64,000 nt of DNA from Polyangiaceae bacterium. Its GTDB lineage: Bacteria > Myxococcota_A > Polyangia > Polyangiales > Polyangiaceae. Both the position numbers and the translations under genes were made by a program. The notes under the pieces are model-generated. The model made no database searches, was not told where the DNA came from, and worked only from the letters and a program-made list of their open reading frames with translations. The stretch is taken from contig JAQSWN010000025.1 in the NCBI GenBank assembly GCA_029266615.1, forward strand, positions 1 to 64,000, given 5' to 3'. Positions 7,638 to 15,777 of this stretch are shown here, in pieces (the first letter of the stretch is position 1; the number at the start of each line of letters is the position of its first letter).

Positions 7638-8378
7638 ATGACGCTTCGCTCACTCTTGCCTGCACTCGTGCTCACGCTGATCGGCTGCGGAAGCGTGGAT
7701 CCTTCGGCCTCTCCAGGCCCCGGCGCCGGGGGCGACGGAGCGGGCGGCTCCGGCGGCAGCCTGGGACCACAGGGACCCCTCTTGCCGTGGGAAGAGGGCA
7801 ACAAGTGGACGTACCGCATCACCAAGGACGGCGTCACCAGCGTCAAGACCACGACCATCGGCGAGCTTACGGCGGTGGGCGGCGTCGGCCCCAACGCGGA
7901 CCTGATGGCCTACCACGTCGTCACCGCGAAGGGCGCGGAGCTCGCCGATCGAACCGAGAGCTGGCAGGCGCAAGATCCGGAAGACGAGGACCGCATCATC
8001 CGATTCCGGGAGCTGTCGTTCGACGCAACCACCGGCGAGCTGGAGCTGGAAGAATATTGGGACGCCGCGAAGCTGCACATCGACGGCAGCCCAGCGCGCA
8101 CCGTGAAGGATGCGAGCTGGCTAGAGACGTACCAGGAATACAAGCTCGAGGTTGGCCTGTCCCCGACCGATCACGAGGTTCGGGAGCGCTGGACGGTGCT
8201 GGACGACGACGCCACGGTGGAGGTGCCAGCCGGCACCTTCGAGCACGCGATCCACTTGCAGAAGATCGGCAGCAGCACGACCAAGGAATATTGGTACTTG
8301 CGCGGCGTCGGCAAACTGAAAGAGACCGGCTCCCAAACGGAAGAGCTGGAAGACTACGAGCTGAGGGGGGCGCCGTGA
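7638..8378 (+). CDS. Lipoprotein of the polyphosphate locus
   Basis: The start at 7638 is chosen because it yields a lipoprotein signal peptide with lipobox LIGC (C17). Then comes a Gly/Pro/Ser-rich linker (about 18-45) and a soluble domain of 200 residues that begins PLLPWEEGNKWTYRIT. The WEEGNKWTY opening and later VEVPAGTFEHAIHL resemble small lipoproteins of myxobacteria in which a beta-rich domain binds an unknown ligand; TF-A-I-L steps recur in that family. The gene sits 17 bp after the kinase-fold gene and overlaps the VTC gene (GTGA), so it is part of the same operon. It may tether or sense at the membrane; function unknown. Confidence 0.7.
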   Translation: MTLRSLLPALVLTLIGCGSVDPSASPGPGAGGDGAGGSGGSLGPQGPLLPWEEGNKWTYRITKDGVTSVKTTTIGELTAVGGVGPNADLMAYHVVTAKGAELADRTESWQAQDPEDEDRIIRFRELSFDATTGELELEEYWDAAKLHIDGSPARTVKDASWLETYQEYKLEVGLSPTDHEVRERWTVLDDDATVEVPAGTFEHAIHLQKIGSSTTKEYWYLRGVGKLKETGSQTEELEDYELRGAP

Positions 8379-9229
8379 GCAACTCCTCGCCCGCTCTAGA
8401 TTGCTCGCGTGCGGCGCAGGCCGACGCGGCGATCACGGCGGAGCGAGAAGAAACCAAGTATCTGGTCGAGAAACGCGACTTGCCCGCCCTGCTGGCGCGG
8501 ATTTCCGCGCAGCTCGAAGCTCATCGGTTCACCGGGGAGGCCGCGAACCGCCTGCCCGGCGCCGAGCACTTCGTCACGACCATCTACTTCGATACGCCGA
8601 GCCTTCGCTACTATCGCGCAGCCCAGGAGAACCAGCACCGTAACCTGAAGATTCGCGCCAAGGAGTATTACGACCTGCACCCATCGCTGGCGGAGCTGGC
8701 GACGGACACGGCGCAGATCCTCCGCTACCAGCCGTGGTTATGGTTCGAGCTGAAGCGGCGGGAAGGCTCCGTAACGAGCAAGCGCCGCTTTCGTTTCGCC
8801 AAGGCCGCCGCGGCGACGCTCTTCGAGCAGCGCCACGTGGCCGGCGACTTGCCTTCGCAAACGGCGGAGGAGCGTGCGGACGCGGAGGCGATGATGGAGT
8901 ACGTCCGCGCGCAAGACGAACGTGTCGCGCCGAGCGCCCTCGTCAATTATCGGCGGCTCTCCTTTCAAAACGCGGACGGCACCCTGCGCGTCACCGTGGA
9001 CCTTGGTCTTTCGTTTTTCCCGGTGCCGGCGGATCTGTTTCTTCGCGCTCGTCCCCTTTCGCGGAGCGAGCTCGGCAAGCCGGCGGGTGTCGAGCCCCGA
9101 GCCGTGGTCGAGGTGAAGCGCCGCGCGCTCCTGCCGGATTGGCTCGAGCGCGCCCTCTGCCAAACCGCGGGCGCCCAGGTCAACTACAGTAAGTTCGTGG
9201 CTGCGAGCAGGGCTCTGCATGGCGGCTGA
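8375..9229 (+). CDS. VTC-domain protein, probable polyphosphate polymerase
   Basis: 284 aa from GTG 8375, which overlaps the lipoprotein stop (GTGA). It has the VTC tunnel-domain signature in order: EETKYLV (K28), TTIYFDTPSLRYY, LKIRAKEY (K92, R94), FELKRRE (E125, K127), SKRRF (K136-R138), VNYRRLSF (R193/R194), RVTVDLG (D209), VVEVKRR (E246, K248) and a final NYSKF. In yeast Vtc4 this domain polymerises the gamma-phosphate of ATP into polyphosphate, using a ring of basic residues and acidic metal ligands. No SPX or membrane segment is present, unlike the yeast protein. The neighbour ending over its stop codon is a Na/Pi-cotransporter-like protein, which supports a polyphosphate role. Confidence 0.85.
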   Translation: MSNSSPALDCSRAAQADAAITAEREETKYLVEKRDLPALLARISAQLEAHRFTGEAANRLPGAEHFVTTIYFDTPSLRYYRAAQENQHRNLKIRAKEYYDLHPSLAELATDTAQILRYQPWLWFELKRREGSVTSKRRFRFAKAAAATLFEQRHVAGDLPSQTAEERADAEAMMEYVRAQDERVAPSALVNYRRLSFQNADGTLRVTVDLGLSFFPVPADLFLRARPLSRSELGKPAGVEPRAVVEVKRRALLPDWLERALCQTAGAQVNYSKFVAASRALHGG

Positions 9230-11312
9230 GCCGCGCGGAGCTCGCGGGCGCTCCGGCGGCGTGAGGTTGCTCATTGCGTGGCTGCTCACGGCGCTCATCG
9301 TCGGTGTGTATTTCAGCCTTCCGGACGGCGACGACGCGCCGACCTTGAGCGCAGACGGCGGCGCCCAAGAGCAGCCCATTCCCGCTCGCATCGAGGTGAC
9401 CGCAGTCACGCCCGCGGACGCCACGCCGGGCAGCGCGATAACGGTGCAGTTCGCCGGTGCCGTGCACCCGGAGCAGGTCACGGCATCGCTAGGTAAAAGC
9501 CAGCTCACCGTGCTCTCTCGTCAGGAAGACGCGCTGGTCGTGCGCCTGCCCCAGCAGCTTTCGCCCGGACATTTCAAGCTCCGCGTCGCGGACGGCCAAG
9601 AGCGCAGCAAACCCTACGATTTGCGGGTGAAGCTCGAGAACTGGCGCAAGCCCTTCCGCAGCCTCGTGGGCGGTTTCGCGCTCCTCGTCTTCGGGATCGG
9701 CGTGCTGGGCCGAGGCGCACGCGAGGCGGTGGGCCTGCGCAGCACGCACGCGCTGGCGCGGTGGGCGCATCGGGGTCCGGCCGCGCTCGGCATGGGCATC
9801 GGTCTCGGCGCGCTCTCGCAGTCGACGACCGCGGCCGCGAGCGTGCTGTCGGGGCTCGTCACCGGTGGACTATTGGCGCTGGGACCGGCAGCAGCGGCGT
9901 TCCTCGGCGCTCAGCTCGGCACGGCGAGCGCCCCCCTCCTGAGCGGACTATTCGATCCACGTGAGGGCTTACTGGTCGTCGCGTTGGCGGTCATGTGGCT
10001 CGCCTTCACCACGACGCGCCGGGGCACCGCCCTCGCCCGGCTCACCCTCGGTGTGGGTCTCATCGCGTTCGGCTTGCAAACGCTCCGCCCCGGCTTCGAG
10101 CCTTTCGTTCAAGATCCAACCCTGCTCTCCGTCGTGCTCAAGCTGCGCGCCACGGACGTAGTCGGCGTCGCGACGTGCGCTCTGCTCGGGGCGGCGCTCG
10201 TCGCAATCTTTCAGGGTCCCGCGCCGGTGTGCGTGCTGGTGCTCGTCCTCGCGCAAACCACCGCCCAATGGGACTTGCGCACCGCGCTCTCCGTCCTCGC
10301 CGGCTCCGGGCTGGGCGCCGCCGTGGGCGCGACGTTGGGCGGACTGTCCAGCAAGCGCTCGCGCAAGCTCTTGCTGCTCAACCTTGCCCTGGGCCTGGCC
10401 AGCACCCTGCTCGCGGCGTCGCTCGTAGACGTCGCGGCTCGAATTGCAGATCTTCTCGTGCCCGGGGTTCCGCACGAAGTACGTTGGGGTAAGCGCGTCC
10501 TGCTGCCGCACTTGGGCGTGCACCTCGGCGTGGCCTTCGCGCTCTCGCAGCTCAGCTCCGCGCTCTTGCTGCTCCCAGCAACGTTCCCGCTCGCTCGACT
10601 CATCGAGCGCTGGTTTCCTCAAGACGCGAAAACGTCGTTGCCCAACGTAGGCGACGCCGCCCGCGTGACCCAAAGTCGCTTGCTGGAGGTGTGCGAAGCC
10701 CAGCTCTCGGCACTCGCGCCGCTACGCGAGCTCGTGTTGGCAGGCGATCGTGACGCGGGCCAGCGCGCGGAGCACGCGCTCGGCGGTGCCCAGGCCCTCC
10801 TGGACGACCTCATCGCCGGCCCCATGATGGCCCTCGGTGACGCCCCGGAAAGTCGCGCCTTGCGCGGAGCTGCGCTCACCAGCGTGCAGTTACAGCGCAG
10901 CTTGGAGGGTTTGGAGCGCCAAGCCGCTCGCTTCGTGGATGCGCGCGTCGCCCTTTCCGGAGACGCCCACCGCTCCGAGCTCGCCGCCGACGACATCAGC
11001 GCCCTCGAGCAAATGCACGACCTCTTGGCGAGCGCGGGCGAGGCCGCCCGAGACACTCTGCGCGACCGCTCCGCCTCGGATCTCGACTCGGCCCGCGCCC
11101 GGGAGATCGCGATGAACGCCATTGAAGCACGCCTGCGCAAAGCCGTTCTCGAGGGCGGACCGCAGACCGTCCGCAGTCACCTGCTCGTCCTCAAGCTCGC
11201 CGACGCTTACGAAGCCGCCGGAAACCAACTGTACCGCCTCAGCGAAGCCCTCTCCGAGGGCGCCGCCGAAGCGCCGCCCGAATCTCAGAAGCTCACGAGC
11301 CGCCGGCTCTAA
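9219..11312 (+). CDS. Na/Pi-cotransporter-family protein with N-terminal IPT/TIG and C-terminal PhoU-like helices
   Basis: 697 aa, overlapping the VTC gene by 11 bp. An N-terminal membrane anchor (about 15-34) is followed by an extracytoplasmic Ig-like IPT/TIG domain (about 56-138; ITVQFAGA ... LVVRLP). Membrane segments follow from about 145 to 470. The first transporter repeat has LSQSTTAAAS (Q201), matching the QSSSA sodium/phosphate motif of the NptA/YjbB family. The second repeat has FQGPAPV (Q332), so the second QSSS is lost. The C-terminal 200 residues are a helical PhoU-like domain. It would move phosphate across the inner membrane, supplying or draining the polyphosphate system. Direction is not predictable. 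Confidence 0.8.
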   Translation: MAAEPRGARGRSGGVRLLIAWLLTALIVGVYFSLPDGDDAPTLSADGGAQEQPIPARIEVTAVTPADATPGSAITVQFAGAVHPEQVTASLGKSQLTVLSRQEDALVVRLPQQLSPGHFKLRVADGQERSKPYDLRVKLENWRKPFRSLVGGFALLVFGIGVLGRGAREAVGLRSTHALARWAHRGPAALGMGIGLGALSQSTTAAASVLSGLVTGGLLALGPAAAAFLGAQLGTASAPLLSGLFDPREGLLVVALAVMWLAFTTTRRGTALARLTLGVGLIAFGLQTLRPGFEPFVQDPTLLSVVLKLRATDVVGVATCALLGAALVAIFQGPAPVCVLVLVLAQTTAQWDLRTALSVLAGSGLGAAVGATLGGLSSKRSRKLLLLNLALGLASTLLAASLVDVAARIADLLVPGVPHEVRWGKRVLLPHLGVHLGVAFALSQLSSALLLLPATFPLARLIERWFPQDAKTSLPNVGDAARVTQSRLLEVCEAQLSALAPLRELVLAGDRDAGQRAEHALGGAQALLDDLIAGPMMALGDAPESRALRGAALTSVQLQRSLEGLERQAARFVDARVALSGDAHRSELAADDISALEQMHDLLASAGEAARDTLRDRSASDLDSARAREIAMNAIEARLRKAVLEGGPQTVRSHLLVLKLADAYEAAGNQLYRLSEALSEGAAEAPPESQKLTSRRL

Positions 11313-11336
11313 GCTCAGCCGTCCCCCCGAGCCCGC

Positions 11337-12221
11337 TCAGCTTTCGCCAGCGCGACAGAGCGCGAGCCAGCGCTCGAGCGCCCGGCTGTGAAATTTCTGC
11401 CGGTGCACTACGAAGAAGAAGAAACGGCGAAAATCCCGCCCCGGAACCTGACAGGGCACCAAGCTCTGGTGCTTGAATGCGTCCACCAGCGCCACGCGCG
11501 ATACGCACCCCAAGCCCAAGCCCGCCTTCACCGCGCCCTTGATGGCCTCCGTATGCTCGAGCTCCAGCACGACTTGCAGCTCCGGCAGCAAGCCGTGCAT
11601 CGCGCGCTCGAAGGTCTGGCGCGTGCCGGAGCCCTGCTCGCGCAAGATCCACGCGGCGCCCTTGAGGTCCGCGTCGGACAAGCGCGGGCGCTGGGCGAGC
11701 GGATGATTCGGCGCCGCGAACACGCACAGCTCGTCGTCGCGCCATCGCGTCACCGAAAGCTCGTCGTCGGAAACCTCACCTTCGACGAGCCCCACGTCGA
11801 TCTCGAAGTTCTTCACCTGCCGCGCTATCTCCACCGTGTTAGCCACGTGCAGGCGCACGCGCGACCCCGGGTGCTCGCGCATGAAGCGCGCCATCAGCGG
11901 CGCACACAGGTAGTTGCCGATGCTCAGCGTCGCGCCCACGCGCAGCTCGCCCTCCTCCGTCTCACCGGAAAGCCCCGCTTCCAACTGGCGAGCTTGGGCA
12001 CACAGCGCCTCTGCGCGCGGCCGGAGCGACCGCCCGACCTCACTCAACTGCAGTCGCTTGCCGATCCGTTGGAACAGGCGAATGTCGAACTGTCGTTCCA
12101 ACTCCGCGAGAGAGCCGCTCACTGCCGATTGCGACATGGCGAGCGATTCGGCCGCCCGGCTGACGCTCTCGCTCTGGGCCACCGCCGCGAACACCTCTAA
12201 TTGTCGCAAACTGAAGCGCAT
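11337..12221 (-). CDS. LysR-family transcriptional regulator
   Basis: 294 aa from ATG 12221, the usual length of the family. The winged helix-turn-helix occupies 1-60 (MRFSLRQLEVFAAVAQS, then SRAAESLAMSQSAVSG), with the linker helix and the LysR-substrate domain (about 90-290; LRVGATLSIGNYL, VGLVEGEV, GLGLGCVS). It acts as a tetramer controlled by a small effector. It is divergent from the ferredoxin-NADP reductase, with 72 bp between the two starts, and LysR proteins usually control the gene facing them. The arrangement resembles CysB/CbbR/YeiE-type regulators. The short stretch 11313-11336 separates it from the convergent Na/Pi gene. Confidence 0.9.
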   Translation of the reverse strand: MRFSLRQLEVFAAVAQSESVSRAAESLAMSQSAVSGSLAELERQFDIRLFQRIGKRLQLSEVGRSLRPRAEALCAQARQLEAGLSGETEEGELRVGATLSIGNYLCAPLMARFMREHPGSRVRLHVANTVEIARQVKNFEIDVGLVEGEVSDDELSVTRWRDDELCVFAAPNHPLAQRPRLSDADLKGAAWILREQGSGTRQTFERAMHGLLPELQVVLELEHTEAIKGAVKAGLGLGCVSRVALVDAFKHQSLVPCQVPGRDFRRFFFFVVHRQKFHSRALERWLALCRAGES

Positions 12222-12267
12222 ATCGGTTTTGCCGCATAACGTTAGCTGAATATCCGGGTTTGCCGAT
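12220..12267. promoter_or_regulatory. Direct repeats and palindrome in the lysR-fpr intergenic region
   Basis: Two near-identical 18-bp copies lie 30 bp apart, atatcggttttgccgcat (12220-12237) and atatccgggtttgccgat (12250-12267); 14-15 bases agree when aligned with a one-base offset. Between them is the perfect palindrome TAACGTTA (12237-12244). A 30-bp (about three helical turns) spacing places both copies on one face of the DNA. This is a plausible LysR operator controlling both directions. The first copy overlaps the LysR start codon. Confidence 0.45.
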
Positions 12268-12293
12268 GGGTTTCTTTGCGCTACAGAAGGACC

Positions 12294-13067
12294 GTGGCTG
12301 CCCTGAATCGAGAGACCGTCCTCACCGTCAAGCACTGGAACGACACGCTGTTCAGCTTCACCACGACCCGCGATCGTGGAATGCGCTTCAAGAACGGCCA
12401 TTTCGTGATGATCGGCCTGGAGGTGGAGGGCAAACCGCTGCTGCGCGCCTACAGCGTGGTCAGCCCCAACTACGAAGAGCACCTCGAATTTTACAGCATC
12501 AAGGTGCAAAACGGCCCGCTCACCTCGCGGCTGCAGCACCTCAAGCCGGGCGACCAGGTTCTGGTCGGCACCAAGCCAACCGGCACGCTGGTCACCACCA
12601 CGCTGCTGCCCGGCAAGCGCCTCTACATGCTGGCGACAGGCACGGGTCTCGCGCCCTTCATGAGCATCATCCGTGATCCGGAAGCGTACGAAGGCTACGA
12701 GCACATCATCCTCGTGCACGGCGTGCGCACCGCTTCCGAGCTCGGCTACGCCGACCACATCAAGAATGATTTGCCGCAGCACGAGTTCATCGGCGACCTG
12801 GTACGCGAGAAGCTGCGCTACTACCCGACCGTCACGCGCGAAGCGTACGAGAACCAGGGCCGCATCACGGACCTCATCCGCAGCGGCAAGCTCTGCAGCG
12901 ACCTCGGCTTCCCCCAGCTGGATCCGGCTCATGACCGAGTCATGATCTGCGGCAACCCGAGCATGCTAGATGAGCTTGCGCTCGAGCTGCGCGGTCGCGG
13001 CTTCGTAGAAGGCGCCACGCACGACCCCGGCCACTACACGGTGGAACGCGCGTTCGTCGAGAAGTAA
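12294..13067 (+). CDS. fpr: Ferredoxin/flavodoxin--NADP+ reductase
   Basis: 257 aa from GTG 12294, chosen because AGAAGGA lies just upstream and the length then equals the family norm of about 250. The FAD domain has the RAYSVVSPN motif (R-x-Y-S) and the line KPGDQVLVGTKPTG. The NADP domain has LYMLATGTGLAPFMSII, LVHGVRTASELGY and the VMICGNPSMLDE motif. The C-terminus ends HYTVERAFVEK with the YxVE(K/R) type of the bacterial Fpr subclass. It exchanges electrons between NADPH and ferredoxin/flavodoxin. Its start faces a LysR gene that probably regulates it, for instance in redox stress. A strong hairpin follows the stop. Confidence 0.92.
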   Translation: MAALNRETVLTVKHWNDTLFSFTTTRDRGMRFKNGHFVMIGLEVEGKPLLRAYSVVSPNYEEHLEFYSIKVQNGPLTSRLQHLKPGDQVLVGTKPTGTLVTTTLLPGKRLYMLATGTGLAPFMSIIRDPEAYEGYEHIILVHGVRTASELGYADHIKNDLPQHEFIGDLVREKLRYYPTVTREAYENQGRITDLIRSGKLCSDLGFPQLDPAHDRVMICGNPSMLDELALELRGRGFVEGATHDPGHYTVERAFVEK

Positions 13068-13090
13068 CGCGGCCACGAGTCTGCCAGAAC

Positions 13091-13128
13091 CGAAACGCGC
13101 GTCACGTCGCTACGTGCCGCGCGTTTCG
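13091..13128. terminator. Strong hairpin terminator between converging genes
   Basis: Arms cgaaacgcgcg (13091-13101) and cgcgcgtttcg (13118-13128) are perfectly complementary over 11 bp. After one mismatch the stem continues with cacg/cgtg and closes on a loop of about 6 bases. It begins 23 bp after the fpr stop and precedes the converging small gene that ends at 13161. No long U-run follows, but the symmetry lets it act on both strands. Confidence 0.7.
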
Positions 13129-13160
13129 TCGTTTCGGTGGTCCGAACGTGCCGAAGGCGC

Positions 13161-13394
13161 TCAGGCGCAGGCGCTCAGATCGTCCAGGCCGACGATTGCC
13201 AGCACGTCACGGCACTCGAGCCCGGTTTCGCTGTGCAGGACGCGCGCGGCCGACATGAGGGCTTGGACGCGCTGGTCGGGAGGGCTCACTTGGGCGGCGC
13301 GCAGCGCGTTCTTGGCGCCGGCGGAGACGGCGCTGCTGTGCACGAGTAACGGCAGCATGGAAAAACCGGGGTCGCTGCCTTTGACTGCTGACAT
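13161..13394 (-). CDS. Hypothetical small protein, 77 aa
   Basis: 77 residues with balanced composition, start ATG 13394 and stop 13161. It carries hydrophobic/helical stretches (MLPLLVHSSAVSAG, then RVQALMSAARVLHSE) and ends with a Cys-containing LDDLSACA tail. No membrane segment or signal peptide is obvious. The reading pattern resembles a small all-helical protein, but I recognise no family. It converges on fpr across a bidirectional hairpin, and the next gene upstream is unrelated. Being short, it may also be a chance frame; composition favours a gene. Confidence 0.45.
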   Translation of the reverse strand: MSAVKGSDPGFSMLPLLVHSSAVSAGAKNALRAAQVSPPDQRVQALMSAARVLHSETGLECRDVLAIVGLDDLSACA

Positions 13395-13595
13395 ACCCGG
13401 AATGTGGGGCCCGGCCGGGACCCGTCAAGGGTGGGAGCCCCTACCTCGCCGCCCCTTCATGCTTCTTAAGAGGGAGCGACCGCAGCAATGCAGCCGTTTT
13501 TCGAAGCAGGCGCGGCCGGGACGGCACCACTCAGTTGCCTCTACGGCAACGACGACGTCGACCAGCGCACGCCAGGAGAGCTCGACGACACTTCA

Positions 13596-15536
13596 TCACC
13601 AGCCAGTGCTGCCCTCGCCTTTGATGAGATTGAACTTGCCGCCCGAATCGTTGACGACGCCCGGATTTCCGCCGGACGAGACGACTTTGACGGCGTCGAG
13701 CGAGCCGATGGCAAAAGCGTTGAGAAAAAACGCTCCCTGGCCGGCGTTCGTGATGGTCACGGTGTCGAGCCACACCTTGTCGACCGTATTGCCACCCTGA
13801 ACGTGAACTCCCGAGTTGGTCGCGTCGATGATGTCCAAGTTATTGACCTTGACGTTGCCGACCGGCCCCTGGTCGGCGTGAAATTTCAGCGCGCCGTGAG
13901 TGTGGTTGTAGGCGTTACCACCCGCGCGGAGCAGCGTATTGCGGTTCACCTCGGTAGTGCCGGTAAACGGATGCGAGTTGAACTGGGCTGCGAAGAACAT
14001 GCCCGGATATTGGACCGTGTCCGCGCAGACGTTGTCCTCGATTTTGTTGTCTTGACCGCCGTAGATGCCGAAGCAATTCGCCTTCCACGGGATCTGAATG
14101 TAGTTCTTGCGGAAGACGTTACTGCGGCTCGGGCCCGGCGACTCCCACGTGTCCGACCAGGCCGCGATCGCGTCGTCGCCCGTGTTGCGAAAGTGCGAGT
14201 TTTCCACGATGGAGTCGTGAGCGCCGTTGTAAAGGTTCACGCCGTCCGCCATCAGATTTCGGGCGCGGATGCTGGCCACGGTGAGCGGGCCGCTCCCTTT
14301 GCTCGGCCAAATACCGACCTTGAGGTGCTCGATCCAAATATTTTGGATGACCGAGTTACTCAAGTTACCGCGAAAGCCCGTCTCGGGCGACGCGTCGTCG
14401 CGCAGCAGCGTGTCCCCGAAGAGGGCGAAGTCGTAGTATTTGCAGGCGCCGGTACCCCAGCAATCGAACTGGGCATGAAAGCCAACGATTGATGAGTGCC
14501 ACATGCCCGCTCCCTTGACGGTGAGGCCCTTGGCGCTGAGCGTCTTCGTGTAACTTTGGAATTTGCCCTTCGGGATCCAGAGCACCTTGTTCAGGGACTG
14601 CGCCTGGTCGATGCACTCTTGGATCGCCCCCGAATCGTCCTTGTCGTCGTCGGGCATCGCGCCGCACTCCGTGAGCGAGAGCGAGCCCGCCGGTTGCGGC
14701 AAAGGGCCGCCCACCAATTCCAGCTCGACGAGATCGACCGTGATGTTGGGGGCGGTGTCGTCCGCCTCTTTGCGGAGCACGACCGTGGCTCCCGCCGGGA
14801 TGTCCCCGATGAGCGCGTGTGCCTCGTCGTAGAAGTGGTGCTCGTTTCCGATGCCCTTGTCTTCCTGCTGAGGCTTGTTGAAGACGTCGTCTCCACCGTA
14901 GGTCCACGAGTAGCGCGTGGTGAGCTCGAGCTTGCCGCGTGATTGCCCGTCCACGAAGACGCTGAGCGTCGTCCAGTAGTCGTGCCCGCCGTCCGGCACG
15001 GAGTAGCGCACGACGATCGAGTTGCTTGCTTCTTTGGCTTGGAACGCGACTTGGTGACCGTTCGCGGAGAGCGTCACGGCTTGGCGCCCGGACGACTCCC
15101 CGGAGATGCGCCCGAATGCGCGCGTCGGCACGGTCTTCATGCCGTTGGTGTCCATAGCCTCCGCCTCGTACGCGGTGAACGGTACGGACGGACCGCGCCC
15201 GTCTGGCCAAATAGGCTTGCTCGGCCCGCCCATGCCGCCCATGCCGCCCGTGCCGCCCCCGCTCACACTGCCCGCCATACCACCGGGGGCCGTACCGCCG
15301 GTGGTGGGAGCTCCTCCGGTGCCGCCGTCGGAATTGACAGCACCTCCGACGTTGCCGGAGCCGCCGCTGGGACTCGCACCGGAGCCGCCGACCGAGCTTG
15401 CGGCGCCCTGGGACGGGCCGCCGTCGTCGCTGTCGTCGTCGTCGCTGCTGCCGCGGCCGCATGCGGCCTGACCGAAAATCAAGAGAGCCGCAGCCGCGAC
15501 CACGGGCCACGCCGAGCGAGTTCGAATGTTCGTCAT
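13596..15536 (-). CDS. Secreted GH87-like beta-helix glucanase (alpha-1,3-glucanase/mycodextranase type) with CBM
   Basis: 646 aa. Signal peptide with a possible lipobox QAAC (C26), a long linker of Asp/Gly/Ser/Thr (about 27-100), then a carbohydrate-binding module of the CBM6/35 type (about 120-275: FTAYEAEAMD at its start, VDLVELELVG at its end). The rest (about 285-646) is a right-handed beta-helix with ECGAMPDDDKDDSGAIQECID, the form typical of pectate-lyase-fold hydrolases. The segment MADGVNLYNGAHDSIVENS (around residue 430) followed by RNTGDDAIAAWS (around 453) matches the catalytic Asp region of GH87. Substrate would be alpha-1,3-glucan, for example in fungal walls. Promoter-like sites precede it. 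Confidence 0.75.
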   Translation of the reverse strand: MTNIRTRSAWPVVAAAALLIFGQAACGRGSSDDDDSDDGGPSQGAASSVGGSGASPSGGSGNVGGAVNSDGGTGGAPTTGGTAPGGMAGSVSGGGTGGMGGMGGPSKPIWPDGRGPSVPFTAYEAEAMDTNGMKTVPTRAFGRISGESSGRQAVTLSANGHQVAFQAKEASNSIVVRYSVPDGGHDYWTTLSVFVDGQSRGKLELTTRYSWTYGGDDVFNKPQQEDKGIGNEHHFYDEAHALIGDIPAGATVVLRKEADDTAPNITVDLVELELVGGPLPQPAGSLSLTECGAMPDDDKDDSGAIQECIDQAQSLNKVLWIPKGKFQSYTKTLSAKGLTVKGAGMWHSSIVGFHAQFDCWGTGACKYYDFALFGDTLLRDDASPETGFRGNLSNSVIQNIWIEHLKVGIWPSKGSGPLTVASIRARNLMADGVNLYNGAHDSIVENSHFRNTGDDAIAAWSDTWESPGPSRSNVFRKNYIQIPWKANCFGIYGGQDNKIEDNVCADTVQYPGMFFAAQFNSHPFTGTTEVNRNTLLRAGGNAYNHTHGALKFHADQGPVGNVKVNNLDIIDATNSGVHVQGGNTVDKVWLDTVTITNAGQGAFFLNAFAIGSLDAVKVVSSGGNPGVVNDSGGKFNLIKGEGSTGW

Positions 15537-15658
15537 GATGGAGAGGCGCCGCCAGACACGACAAGCGGGAGCTGGGGCGCGTGTTGACTGTGCGGCGAGT
15601 CGCGTGAGCGTTCAACCGTGAATGCCGCTTTGCGCGTGAATACAGCGGCGGCGGCAAA

Positions 15659-15687
15659 GTTATAGTTTCTCTTGGTCAATTACCAAG
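15659..15687 (-). promoter_or_regulatory. Promoter-like -10/-35 with palindromic operator upstream of the GH87-like gene
   Basis: On the minus strand TATAAC (complement of 15659-15664) lies 16 bp downstream of TTGGTA (complement of 15681-15686), pointing to the GH87-like start at 15536. A 17-bp inverted repeat, CTTGGT-N5-ACCAAG (15671-15687), covers the -35 box and spacer. Such a placement suits a sugar-responsive repressor (LacI/GntR class). The rest of 15537-15777 shows no gene. Confidence 0.45.
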
Positions 15688-15777
15688 TTGAACCGTGTCG
15701 ATTCATCGCAGCTCTCAACTCGCTGCGCGCGCTTCTCGTTTTCTATTGTCGAGTCGCGGCGCTGCCGTTCGCGGCGC

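Noticed and set aside
13488..14492. Long plus-strand open frame opposite the GH87-like gene
   Set aside because: No recognisable domain, and the opposite strand has strong beta-helix motifs.
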